From NCBI GenBank assembly GCA_016930995.1, contig JAFGFQ010000166.1, positions 1-64,000 of the forward strand: 64,000 bases of DNA, read 5' to 3'. Positions 51,102 through 59,558 of the stretch are shown here, one piece after another. A program made the translations under genes and the position numbers. Below the pieces are notes generated by a model, which was given only the letters and a program-made list of their open reading frames with translations, ran no database searches and was not told the DNA's origin. The DNA is from Thermoplasmatota archaeon (lineage in GTDB: Archaea > Thermoplasmatota > E2 > DHVEG-1). The first letter of the stretch is position 1. Each line of letters opens with the position of its first letter.

Positions 51102-52037
51102 TCAGAGGATTTTAATAAAGAACAGCAGGATTAACGCATCACGTTCTACGCTCATTTCTTTTACGTTTGCTGCAGATACCGTTATTGAAAGAGTGGTTTT
51201 TCCCAGTCCAAGGATTAGTCCTGACGACAGAATTGCCTCTTCTCCAGGTGCTAGTTCAGAGATATTTCCATTGAAATGTTTTCCTAGGAGGATGATGCCG
51301 CCAGAGATCGTGAAATTCAATAGTATATCCCATGCTGTATAATTACCAATGTTTTTTATAGTAAATTTTGTTTTAAAAAGCCCCGGAGTCATAGTGATTT
51401 CAAGGAATGTCTCACGAAGTCCGTAAGTCTTGAAACATCCGTCAGCATCGGTAAATTCTGTCCAGGTGTTTCCATCATCCACTGAGAGTAGTACGGTCCC
51501 GTTCAGGTAGATATTGGATCCGTTCCCTGCGATCCAGTAGAAATTCCCGGTTATGTTTGTTGTGTAGACGACGATGTAGTAGGTCTGCCCAGGAATCACC
51601 CAGAGATCCTGGAAGTCAAAATCAATCCATGCGAGTTGTTCTTGTGTTGGGGTTGCATTCACCACCGGGAATTCACTTGGTTCAAGTGATATAGCAGTAA
51701 GGTCGTCTTCCGTGAGATTATCGCGGATTGCAACAACGCACGGTTGTGTTGCCGAGGAATTGACGGCCATGAGGAATTGTATTCGTGTTAAGAGTTCTCT
51801 TTGTGGAATGAACGATTGTGCTACTGAGAGGTTGAGATAGGTTCCTAGAAAAACATGTCCGATAGGTAATGTCCCATCATAACCAGTCATTGATTGATCA
51901 AGTTCGTCGTCATAGAATGCGGTGGCTGTCTCAGTATGTTCTGAGAGACTCAGGTTTTGGTGTGTTGCAGGAACAGCAGCGCCTAGTCCACTGAGGACTA
52001 GGATTCCAATAAGGATGCATGATAACAATTTTTTCAT
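51102..52037 (-). CDS. Secreted beta-rich hypothetical protein
   Basis: 311 residues. A clean signal peptide (about 4-24, LLSCILIGILVLSGLGAAVP) is followed by Ser/Thr/Asn-rich beta segments with many N-glycosylation sequons. A region with AQSFIPQRELLTRIQFLMAV, TYYIVVYTTNITGNFYWIAG and LSVDDGNTWTEFTDADGCFK resembles domains describing fluid-like reports in exoproteins, but I know no name. The C-terminal part resembles a CARDB/PPC fold (TIKNIGNYTAWDILLNFTIS). A TATA-like ATATTTATATAC and GGGAGAGG RBS precede it. Confidence 0.65.
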   Translation of the reverse strand: MKKLLSCILIGILVLSGLGAAVPATHQNLSLSEHTETATAFYDDELDQSMTGYDGTLPIGHVFLGTYLNLSVAQSFIPQRELLTRIQFLMAVNSSATQPCVVAIRDNLTEDDLTAISLEPSEFPVVNATPTQEQLAWIDFDFQDLWVIPGQTYYIVVYTTNITGNFYWIAGNGSNIYLNGTVLLSVDDGNTWTEFTDADGCFKTYGLRETFLEITMTPGLFKTKFTIKNIGNYTAWDILLNFTISGGIILLGKHFNGNISELAPGEEAILSSGLILGLGKTTLSITVSAANVKEMSVERDALILLFFIKIL

Positions 52038-52134
52038 GGTTTTTCCTCTCCCTTTTTATTTTATAATGAAAAATTATATGAATTGAGTATATAAATATTT
52101 GTTCACCTTTGCGTCATAGAAATGAAAAAATTTT

Positions 52135-52812
52135 TTATTTATGCCGCATCTGCTTCAATGAATCTTTTTGAAAATTACCGTAGATTTGTTTTTCAAATTT
52201 GAATAAATCAGAGATAACATAGTCACCAACCGTGTTTTTCTTTCTATCAAGATAGTAGGCAGTGATGCCCAGTTTCTGCGGGCAGAGAAAATCGAATTCT
52301 TTATGATCACCAACATGAATCATTTCCTTTGGGGTAATTTGTAATTTCTTACAAATCATCGCATAGAAATCAGTGACTTTTTTTACGGTATGAAAATCCG
52401 ATGTCGATGAAAAAATATTGGAGAAGTATCCATCAAGTTTTGCTTCTGTGAGTTGGACATTGATGAATTCTTTCTTCGCGTTTGAACTAATGATGAGCTG
52501 ATAATGAGTAGACAGGTCTTTCAAAACCGATAGGACTTCTGGGTAAATCTCAACATGCGTCACATAGTCCAAAAGCATGTTCTTCCAGTCTGTTTGAAGG
52601 TCGAAGCGGTCGAACCAGTATCCCGGGTCGTACCATTCGATTCGATTATCCCCGATCTTTTCGTATTCCTCGAAGAGGATATGTTTTGCGGTTTGAAGAT
52701 CAACATGATGCGTTTGGGAGTAGAGCGTAGGGACGCCTTCAAGCCAGAATGCGTCTGCAAAGGTATGTTTCGCGATCGTGCCATCAAAGTCAAAGGAGAT
52801 TACTTTCATCAT
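52135..52812 (-). CDS. HAD-superfamily hydrolase
   Basis: About 225 residues if started at the ATG 52812, or 224 from 52809. Longer frames upstream have no homologous residues, and a TATA-like CTTTTAATAC about 28 nt upstream suggests a leaderless start. HAD motif I is VISFDFDGTIA, motif II ISSNAKKEF, motif III the Lys region around KKVTDFYAM, and motif IV VGDHKEFDFLCPQKLG. It is a phosphatase-like enzyme of unknown substrate. A small cap is present between motifs I and II. Confidence 0.83.
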   Translation of the reverse strand: MMKVISFDFDGTIAKHTFADAFWLEGVPTLYSQTHHVDLQTAKHILFEEYEKIGDNRIEWYDPGYWFDRFDLQTDWKNMLLDYVTHVEIYPEVLSVLKDLSTHYQLIISSNAKKEFINVQLTEAKLDGYFSNIFSSTSDFHTVKKVTDFYAMICKKLQITPKEMIHVGDHKEFDFLCPQKLGITAYYLDRKKNTVGDYVISDLFKFEKQIYGNFQKDSLKQMRHK

Positions 52813-52884
52813 GAGGTCTGTTGATACAGAAGTAGATGTATTAAAAGGTATCCTAGCTGTGCTGTTGTGGACCTTCAAGTATCA

Positions 52885-53709
52885 TTAGAGTATCTGTTTG
52901 ATTTTTTGTTTTCTCAGCATCATCAGTTGATATCCAACGACTGCAAGCAGGCCGGCGATGAGAAGTACGATTGCGATACTGATAGTGGTGGCGACATTGA
53001 TATCGGTCGATGTGTTTGGTTGCATCAATCGTTTCATCCAGATGCCAAAGAAGGCCCAGAGGACAACAAGGCTAAATGCAAGGTCCTTACGGAGAGCAAG
53101 CATCAGACAGGTGAGTAGGGTACCGACAGCGATGATGATAATGGTCCACGTCAAGGGGTCAACCCCAAATCCGTCCCAATTCACTGAAACAAGAAATGCT
53201 GTCACATTTGCTATCGTTGCTACCGTAATCCACCCAAGATAGACACTCATCGGCACATGGACACAGAGTTTATCTTTCACCGGCACTTTTGTCAAGCCGA
53301 TATGAAGGCGAATGTAGATAGAAAGCAGCGAGAAGAGCAAAAGAATCATCATCAGCAACGACAAGCCGATAGACTCGTAGTGCCAAAGGAATATCCAGGC
53401 ACTATTTGCAACACTGCTGAGGATAAAAAGGAAAGAGATTTGATGGACAAAAGGCATTTTTATTTCTTCTTGTTTGAACATGTCTCGTGCTTGGTACAAA
53501 GCGTAAACAATCCAGAGAATGTAAATGATACTCCAGATGGAAAAGGTGATCCCTGCAGGAACAAATAAGTTTGGCAACGCATCAGAGAGCTCTTGAGTAG
53601 TTTTCCCATTCAGGGGAAGAAGGACAGCAAGACCGTTGATGAGAATGGTGATGATTACTGCAAGGATATTACCTGCTTGAAGTAGTTTTTTCTTTCCTCG
53701 TGGCGTCAT
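52885..53709 (-). CDS. Multi-helix membrane protein of the TspO/MBR-like type
   Basis: About 274 residues from ATG 53709; an earlier in-frame ATG is at 53718. It has about seven hydrophobic segments. PNLFVPAGITFSIWSIIYILWIVYALYQ, quoted here only by its core FVPAGITFSIWSIIYI, resembles the tryptophan-rich sensory protein/TspO-like family, in which this Pro-Ala-Gly and Trp pattern is common. No substrate can be assigned. It is upstream of, and on the same strand as, the HAD gene. Confidence 0.6.
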   Translation of the reverse strand: MTPRGKKKLLQAGNILAVIITILINGLAVLLPLNGKTTQELSDALPNLFVPAGITFSIWSIIYILWIVYALYQARDMFKQEEIKMPFVHQISFLFILSSVANSAWIFLWHYESIGLSLLMMILLLFSLLSIYIRLHIGLTKVPVKDKLCVHVPMSVYLGWITVATIANVTAFLVSVNWDGFGVDPLTWTIIIIAVGTLLTCLMLALRKDLAFSLVVLWAFFGIWMKRLMQPNTSTDINVATTISIAIVLLIAGLLAVVGYQLMMLRKQKIKQIL

Positions 53710-53787
53710 ACGACACACTCCGTATAAAGGAATCGTTCTAACAAAGATAAACCTTCTGGGTTCTTATTCGAAAGAATTCATATATCG

Positions 53788-54258
53788 TTAGCGAGGGCAT
53801 GCTGCCCGCCCGTGTTTTGCCAAGTACTGCTGGTGGTAATCTTCCGCAGGATAAAATGTCATAACCTGTGTAATTTGGGTGACTATCTTTTTTTTGTACT
53901 TTTTCAAGTGTTCTAGGTTTTTTCTGGAACACTCAGCCATGGTTCTTTGTTCAGGTGTATGATAAAAAATCACTGATCGGTATTGCGTTCCAATGTCTGG
54001 TCCTTGCCGGTTCTGTGTTGTTGGATCATGGATTTTCCAAAAAACAGCAAGGAGTTCTTCATAGGATATCTCTTTTGGATCAAAGGTAATTTCGACAACC
54101 TCTGCATGGCCTGTTGTATCAGTGCAGACGTCCTCGTAGGTCGGGTTGTGAAATGTCCCTCCCATGTATCCTACGGTCGTTGAGATAACCCCTTTGAGGT
54201 AGCGGAATGCCTCTTCGACATGCCAGAAACAACCTGCTCCAAATGTTGCTTTTTCCAT
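53788..54258 (-). CDS. msrA: Peptide-methionine (S)-S-oxide reductase MsrA
   Basis: 156 residues. The catalytic motif GAGCFWHVEE has the active cysteine at residue 10. Other blocks are VISTTVGYMGG, YEDVCTDTTGHAEVVEITFD and RQGPDIGTQYRSVIFYHTPE. It reduces methionine sulfoxide in proteins and protects against oxidants. No MsrB neighbour is present. Complete, with a candidate promoter in the 193-nt gap upstream. Confidence 0.93.
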   Translation of the reverse strand: MEKATFGAGCFWHVEEAFRYLKGVISTTVGYMGGTFHNPTYEDVCTDTTGHAEVVEITFDPKEISYEELLAVFWKIHDPTTQNRQGPDIGTQYRSVIFYHTPEQRTMAECSRKNLEHLKKYKKKIVTQITQVMTFYPAEDYHQQYLAKHGRAACPR

Positions 54259-54451
54259 AGGTACTCACGTATGATTCAGGAGGAGGTTTTTTTTATATTA
54301 ATAGTTTTTCATTTAATATAGGTCATGTGAAACGTTAGAAGTTTATCTGATACATAGCGAAGTTCAATCAGGTTCTTTGAGCTTTATTAATCTAATGAAT
54401 TAGGGATATACTTCACGGATAGGATAACCTTGAGAAAGAAAACACTCACGT

Positions 54452-55285
54452 TTATGAGAGTTTGGTAAGGGCGTCCTGTGGGAAAAATTTTTCTTGTTGG
54501 AATTTTTTCGACCGTTGTGTGATAACTTCGGTTAAGGTATCTGCGATTCCGTCCAGGTGTTCGTCAATTTCTTTAAGGGAGTAGCGTTTTGTCGCGAATC
54601 CCTCTTTGAAAGATTCTTCATCTCGTATCAGGTCAATCATCACCTGTTTAGGATCCAAATTATGGTGTTCGCCGTCGATGCCAATATAAAGACGGGCATC
54701 TCGAATAGCAATATCAATATGTTTTGAGCTATTGGAAGTTTCCAACTCGCAGAAGACACCGCGCTTCCGTAGCGACTCATAGAGTTTTAACGCATGGGGG
54801 GAGGCTCGTTTTTCACGCTGATGATGAAGGCAGAGCGATTTGCCAAAATTACTCATTGAATAGTCGTATTCTGTCTTTGGGAGCTTTATGTTACAGACTT
54901 CACAAAAGTAATCTTGTGTATTGACATTTCTTTTTAAGTCCCGTTCGAGCTTTGCAAGCTTAATGAGTTTGTTGTCCTGTTCGATTTTATCCCATATAAT
55001 CTGGAGAACTTCCCGCAAGGTGAGAACATCGAGAGTTATTTTGTATTTTATCTCCAGTAAATGGACAAGTTCTTCTAACAAATCCGTAGGATATTTACCC
55101 TGATATTTTTCTACAAAATTATAGACGATGTCGTTGGCTTTGTTGTCGTTGATTTTATCTAAAAGTTGCATTAAATGAAAAGTGTAACATTCATTACAGA
55201 CGACTTTCCCATCTGGTAATTTACGATAGGAGGTCCATAGTTTTTTATTGCAGCGTTCGCAGTTGAATATTTTGTCCCATCCCAT
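54452..55285 (-). CDS. Double zinc-finger protein with a VSR/DUF559-like nuclease fold
   Basis: 277 residues. N-terminal zinc finger: CERCNKKLWTSYRKLPDGKV with a second pair CNEC; a second zinc finger has CEVCNIKLPKTEYDYSMSNF with CLHH. Near residue 195 is KHIDIAIRDARLYIGIDGEH, which follows the pattern of restriction-endonuclease-like (PD-(D/E)xK, VSR/DUF559) proteins, with E.E...D.AI and an IDGEHH core. It may cut or bind nucleic acid. It is divergent from the two tiny paralogues at 55549 and 55743; a linked role is inference. Confidence 0.6.
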   Translation of the reverse strand: MGWDKIFNCERCNKKLWTSYRKLPDGKVVCNECYTFHLMQLLDKINDNKANDIVYNFVEKYQGKYPTDLLEELVHLLEIKYKITLDVLTLREVLQIIWDKIEQDNKLIKLAKLERDLKRNVNTQDYFCEVCNIKLPKTEYDYSMSNFGKSLCLHHQREKRASPHALKLYESLRKRGVFCELETSNSSKHIDIAIRDARLYIGIDGEHHNLDPKQVMIDLIRDEESFKEGFATKRYSLKEIDEHLDGIADTLTEVITQRSKKFQQEKFFPQDALTKLS

Positions 55286-55548
55286 AGGAATCCAATGTCA
55301 AATATCCGTTGTTTATTTAAATATCTTTTCAATCTTTTATAATCTGTGTAATTTTTTTTCAGGAATAGTTTACGATTGCAACAGGAAAATATTAAGGCGT
55401 AGTGAATGATGTAACAAGGATATTTTTTTTTAATAATGCTTGTTATCTTGGGGGGTGTTGACCTTGTATACGTTTGCTTGATAGCAACAAAGACAATAAA
55501 AAAATATATATGTCCTTGCTATTTCCATAGTGCTTGTAGTGATTTGCT

Positions 55549-55731
55549 GTGAACGAAGAAGACACAAAGAAATTTCTGAATGATTTCAAAAAAGCAGATA
55601 TGGATAAAAAACTTGATATGTGGTACTTTGCCGTCGATCAAGAAGCCTTATGGGAAGAGATTCTTGCGGAGATGTCAATGATTGCACAAGCTGCAAACCC
55701 CCAGAAAGGAAAAGTAGCAGAAGAAGAATGA
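55549..55731 (+). CDS. Tiny acidic protein (tandem paralogue 1)
   Basis: 60 residues from a GTG at 55549, with GTGAT a few bases upstream. It is helical and acidic, beginning MNEEDTKKFLNDFKKADMDK with WYFAVDQEALWEEILAEMSM. It shares about half its positions with the next gene product (N-E-[ED]-D-x-K-K, D-[ML]-W-x-[FY]-A, W-E-[EN]-I). I do not recognise a family. A TATA-like AAATATATATG lies near 55503. Confidence 0.6.
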   Translation: MNEEDTKKFLNDFKKADMDKKLDMWYFAVDQEALWEEILAEMSMIAQAANPQKGKVAEEE

Positions 55732-55742
55732 AGGGACACCCC

Positions 55743-55946
55743 ATGAACGAGGATGATAAAAAAGAGTTAATCGAGGAGTTCAAAAAAGGTGATGGAGCAA
55801 AGCGCCTTGACCTGTGGGATTATGCCTTAGCCCAGCAGGTGATCTGGGAGAACATCATCGCGGATATGCAAAAAATCGCCCACGAGCAAGGGGTGGACAA
55901 GGAGCTTGATAAGCGTATCGAAGAAGATATGAAAAAGCTTGAGTAA
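55743..55946 (+). CDS. Tiny acidic protein (tandem paralogue 2)
   Basis: 67 residues from the ATG at 55743, 12 nt after the first paralogue's stop; a longer frame (from 55620) overlaps the first gene and has no support. It begins MNEDDKKELIEEFKKGDGAK and contains RLDLWDYALAQQVIWENIIA. The pattern of Trp and acidic residues matches the first paralogue, so a tandem duplication is likely. GGGA stands before the ATG. Confidence 0.65.
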   Translation: MNEDDKKELIEEFKKGDGAKRLDLWDYALAQQVIWENIIADMQKIAHEQGVDKELDKRIEEDMKKLE

Positions 55947-56117
55947 AGACAAGGTGCTCGTTTTTTTACTCGAGGCCCCCTGAATAAAAGCTGATTTTCT
56001 TATGTATCGATTTGAATGATTGGAGAAGAAATTTCGAAGAACCATCCAAACAAGTGAGGAGATCCACCGTCATTTTTATAAAGAGCTTTGTTTATTGTTA
56101 CATCAGAGGAAGTATCC

Positions 56118-57455
56118 ATGAAAGCTATCTGTACCATCAGCCTGTGTATATTGATACTTATTCCATCGATACAAGCAGCGTGTTTCAACCAAAATCAAAC
56201 CTTTAAAAATAATCCCTCGCCAATAGCGTTGTTAGATGGAGGTTGGGTTGAACAGCAGGAGGACTTAACGATCCTGCACGTCAATGGGTCTCATTATCAG
56301 ATGGGCTTTCAACATGGGTATTTACTACGCACTGAGGTCCAGGAGAACATCCGTGCGTTCATCCATTATGCGGAGCAGTATCTGACAGTACCTGATTTGC
56401 TCATGTTATGGAACACCTCTCAACCGTATATCCCTGCTCAGTATATCCAAGAAATCCAAGGGATTGCGGATGGAGCAAACATCTCCTTTGACGATATTGC
56501 CGCAGCGATCACAGCGGTTGAATATTCTGATCACGGGTGCTTTGGGATTGCAGCGTGGGGCCCTGCTACCACGGATGGGACGTTGTACCATGCAAGAAGT
56601 TTTGATCTCCCCTCAAATATCAAAGATCCAGTAAGTAAAAAGTTCGTCCATGAGAACACGGTGCTGATCGTCCGGAACCCGCTAAATGGTTCTGCCTCAA
56701 TAAGCCCCTCGGTTGCCGGGTCATTTCATACCGGTGGTGGTATGAATAGCCATGGGGTCTGCTTGGGTATTCAGATCTGCTGGAGCAAGGATCAAACATT
56801 TGAGGGGAACCTCTATCATTTCCGAGTTCAGGAGGTGCTTGATTCCGCGACAACAGCCGAAGAAGCAATACAGATACTGAATACGAACCGGACCCATGGA
56901 TTCAATTTCGTTGTATCCCAGGCAGATCCTGCTTGTGGTTTTGTGCTGGAACAAACTGCGAATCTAACCTATATTGGAACGCATAATGACTCTGTGGAAA
57001 GCACTCCACCGTTCTGGGCTATTAAGCACGTCGCCCGGCGGACCAATGTCTTTATTGATCCTACGATCGCAGAGACACAGCGGAAACGCTATGACCCGAC
57101 AGGGCTTATCGGGTTCCTTAACCTTCTCTTCTTCCAGAAGAGCTGCCCGTTTTTTGCGGTCTATCAATTGTATAAATCAGTAAGTAAGAGTATAAATTCC
57201 TCGTGGGGTGCGTTGACCTTGAATGAAACAATGGACGTGCTTCAGAATGGATATCGCGCTAAGGGATTTCCCCTCTTGCAGGTCATCAAGTTCTTCGGTA
57301 GGGGCACGGGGATGGCGGAAGCCTGGAACCAATGGGTCGCCTGTGGGAAGACCGGGGATATGGTGGTGAGTTTTGCCACCCATGAGCACCTCGCGTTTCA
57401 GACAGAGCCGACGTATGTGAATTTCTATGAGTTGCTAAGCGCTGTCCCGCCATAG
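56118..57455 (+). CDS. Secreted C45-like peptidase / acyl-coenzyme A:6-aminopenicillanate acyltransferase family
   Basis: 445 residues from the ATG at 56118; an in-frame start 30 nt upstream is less likely. A signal peptide (about 4-21) is followed by the Phospholipase B/Ntn motif NGSHYQMGFQHGYLL and the probable nucleophile cysteine Cys141 in DHGCFGIAAWGPATTDGTLY. Downstream are HTGGGMNSHGVCLGIQ and FNFVVSQADPACGFVL. These fit the C45/AAT-type N-terminal nucleophile hydrolases, here exported. A substrate cannot be told. AGAGGA precedes the start. Confidence 0.77.
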   Translation: MKAICTISLCILILIPSIQAACFNQNQTFKNNPSPIALLDGGWVEQQEDLTILHVNGSHYQMGFQHGYLLRTEVQENIRAFIHYAEQYLTVPDLLMLWNTSQPYIPAQYIQEIQGIADGANISFDDIAAAITAVEYSDHGCFGIAAWGPATTDGTLYHARSFDLPSNIKDPVSKKFVHENTVLIVRNPLNGSASISPSVAGSFHTGGGMNSHGVCLGIQICWSKDQTFEGNLYHFRVQEVLDSATTAEEAIQILNTNRTHGFNFVVSQADPACGFVLEQTANLTYIGTHNDSVESTPPFWAIKHVARRTNVFIDPTIAETQRKRYDPTGLIGFLNLLFFQKSCPFFAVYQLYKSVSKSINSSWGALTLNETMDVLQNGYRAKGFPLLQVIKFFGRGTGMAEAWNQWVACGKTGDMVVSFATHEHLAFQTEPTYVNFYELLSAVPP

Positions 57456-57533
57456 ACGAGTGATGTCTTTGCTTTTAACTATGGTTGTGTTTTCTCCATA
57501 CAATAATATACGTCTTATGTAATGTGTTTGGTC

Positions 57534-58634
57534 ATGCTTGCTCCGCGCATCGAGCTTTTTGACTGGTTGCTACACAACGCATCCAAGGCCTCCTATAATC
57601 TTGCATATAGCAATATTCAAGGGGTGACCATGGGAGAGTATGAGCGTATCACCAGTTTTCCATTTTCAGATGAGTTCGACCTTGGTGTGAATGCCCAAGA
57701 GGGTGCCTGGGAATTGAAAGAGGTTCTGTACTCACGCTATGGATGCGCATCTGATAACATTGTCACAACTACGGGGGCATCGGAAGCAAACTTCCTTGTG
57801 TTTGCCTCACTGCTTGCGAAAGGAGATGAGTTCATTATCGAGCAACCCGGGTATCAACCGATGTGGTTGACACCAGCGATGCTTGGTGCTCGCCGTATTT
57901 CCTGGCCACGGAGGTTCCATGATAAATTCCGAGCCGACATCGAATCATTAGAAAGACTTTTTTCTAAAAAAACCAAACTTGTTGTATTGACGAATCTTCA
58001 TAATCCAAGCGGTGTTTTGACAGAGAAACACACCATCCAGACGATAGCACGTCTTGCAAAGGAACATAATGCCTATGTTCTTGTCGATGAGATCTTTTTA
58101 GATGGATCGTTTGTGTCACAACCGTCGTCGTTTGGGTTACCAAACGTGATTGTTACGACAAGCACAACAAAAATCTATGGTTTAGGTGGACTGCATACCG
58201 GATGGATTGTGGCGCCACACCATGTTATAGAACTCTGTCAGAGGTTTAAAGCACATTCGACAGGTGCATCGTCGTACACCTCTGAGCTGATGACTGCCCA
58301 GATATTGAGAAACGCTCGTGAGAAGCTTATACAACGGTTTCAGAAAAGGTCAACAGAGAATCTGCGCTGTCTTGAGAAATGGATGGACGAGCATGCAGAG
58401 TGGTTTGAGTGGGTTAAACCAGATGGCGGACTTGTGTGTTTCCCGAGATATTCGATGGATATCTCCTCGCTTAAGCTCTGTACTTATTTGATGGACACGC
58501 AAAAGATATTACTGAATCCTGGGTCGTTTTTCAATCTTGAAGGGTTTATCCGTCTGTCCTATGGATGTGATACTCCTCTGCTGCAGGAGGCATTACAGGC
58601 GCTTGAAAAGGGTCTTGAAGTGTTGCAGACGTAA
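57534..58634 (+). CDS. Class I/II PLP-dependent aminotransferase
   Basis: 366 residues from the ATG at 57534; an in-frame ATG at 57522 adds four. The PLP lysine is Lys213 in TTSTTKIYGLGG, preceded by LVDEIFLDGSF and NLHNPSGVLTEKHT, and followed by GLHTGWIVAPHH. The substrate (amino acid) is not evident. A TATA-like AATATA about 26 nt upstream of 57534 fits a leaderless transcript. It lies downstream of the C45 gene and convergent with the next. Confidence 0.85.
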   Translation: MLAPRIELFDWLLHNASKASYNLAYSNIQGVTMGEYERITSFPFSDEFDLGVNAQEGAWELKEVLYSRYGCASDNIVTTTGASEANFLVFASLLAKGDEFIIEQPGYQPMWLTPAMLGARRISWPRRFHDKFRADIESLERLFSKKTKLVVLTNLHNPSGVLTEKHTIQTIARLAKEHNAYVLVDEIFLDGSFVSQPSSFGLPNVIVTTSTTKIYGLGGLHTGWIVAPHHVIELCQRFKAHSTGASSYTSELMTAQILRNAREKLIQRFQKRSTENLRCLEKWMDEHAEWFEWVKPDGGLVCFPRYSMDISSLKLCTYLMDTQKILLNPGSFFNLEGFIRLSYGCDTPLLQEALQALEKGLEVLQT

Positions 58635-58636
58635 CG

Positions 58637-59137
58637 TTAGTAATTTTTTTTCCGTACGAGAATGATACTTGCGCAGAGGGCGAAGATGAAGATAAGTAGT
58701 TCGAAACCTGGGGTGGAGGTATCGTTCTTCCCATTGTCTGTATCATCGGTTGGGATTGTATACTGAGTGGTTTTTGCACCACCTTGGTTGCATGAGGTAG
58801 TGACCTCTATGGTATCTCCGACGGTCGCGTTAATAAAATAGGTGTAGGTAAAACTTGAGGCGCTGGGTTGTTCGGCGTAGGTCGATGTGTTGTAGATAGC
58901 GCCGTTTTTCTTTATTTGAACTGTTTGGATGTAATGGGTTGTTGGGTCGCTTACTTGGTGCGAGATGGTGAGACGTAGTTCCTGGGTTTCAAGGTTATAT
59001 GATATAGTTTGTGTCGATGGTGAGTGGGCGCAGACGGTGAAGGGAAGAATTGTGAGGCTCAAAGTGAGAAAAAGGAAGAGTACGCAAGATTTCTTTGGAT
59101 AGATGTTCCGTTCGTGAGTGAGTTTTTTCGTTTTCAT
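58637..59137 (-). CDS. Secreted protein with TPGFE-type C-terminal sorting signal
   Basis: 166 residues. A signal peptide (about 15-37) and a mostly beta central part are followed by a Thr/Asp/Ser linker, then STPGFELLIFIFALCASI, with a basic tail (VRKKNY). This tripartite end (TPGFE, hydrophobic helix, basic tail) matches the PGF-CTERM type of archaeosortase signal. It would be cut and lipid-linked at the cell surface. The function of the rest is unknown. No archaeosortase is in this window. Confidence 0.7.
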   Translation of the reverse strand: MKTKKLTHERNIYPKKSCVLFLFLTLSLTILPFTVCAHSPSTQTISYNLETQELRLTISHQVSDPTTHYIQTVQIKKNGAIYNTSTYAEQPSASSFTYTYFINATVGDTIEVTTSCNQGGAKTTQYTIPTDDTDNGKNDTSTPGFELLIFIFALCASIILVRKKNY

Positions 59138-59217
59138 TTCCTGATCATTTCCGTTTTTTTATTGAAGAATGAATGGTCTTGTTTTATTTGGAGTTTACGG
59201 AAAGATAATATGTCTTT

Positions 59218-59436
59218 TTATATATATGAAGATATGCCTAATAGAAGATGGATGATTCCGAATAGAAGTGCGAGGTACGCAAATCGAAAATGCCACTGGA
59301 CAGACAGCTTGGTTTTTCCTTTCCTGCGAAGCATCGCAACTGTTGCTGAGGAAAACAAAAAAATGAAGGAGACAATACCCAGATATACCACAAAAGGAAT
59401 CCCCGCGATGAGATAATAGCTAATTTCTTGGAACAT
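59218..59436 (-). CDS. Small two-helix membrane protein
   Basis: 72 residues, with two hydrophobic segments (about 8-34 and 48-70), joined by a short basic loop (LRRKGKTKLSVQWHFR). The ATG at 59436 has an AT-rich, TATA-like ATTATATATAG upstream. I know no family. The positively charged loop suggests its orientation in the membrane. Likely real because it is hydrophobic throughout and correctly sized, but unproved. Confidence 0.55.
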   Translation of the reverse strand: MFQEISYYLIAGIPFVVYLGIVSFIFLFSSATVAMLRRKGKTKLSVQWHFRFAYLALLFGIIHLLLGISSYI

Positions 59437-59558
59437 ATGTACTCATTCCTTACTTCTATATATAATATGTGAATAATCAACTCTTTTTATGCTCTTCCAT
59501 AACCAAGAATCTACCTGGGGTCATATATGTTTTTATAACGAAACAATGATTAGAACTC

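Noticed and set aside
55620..55742. N-terminal extension of the second tiny paralogue
   Set aside because: It overlaps the first paralogue in another frame and gives Arg/Ser-rich residues without similarity; the ATG at 55743 aligns with the first paralogue's start.
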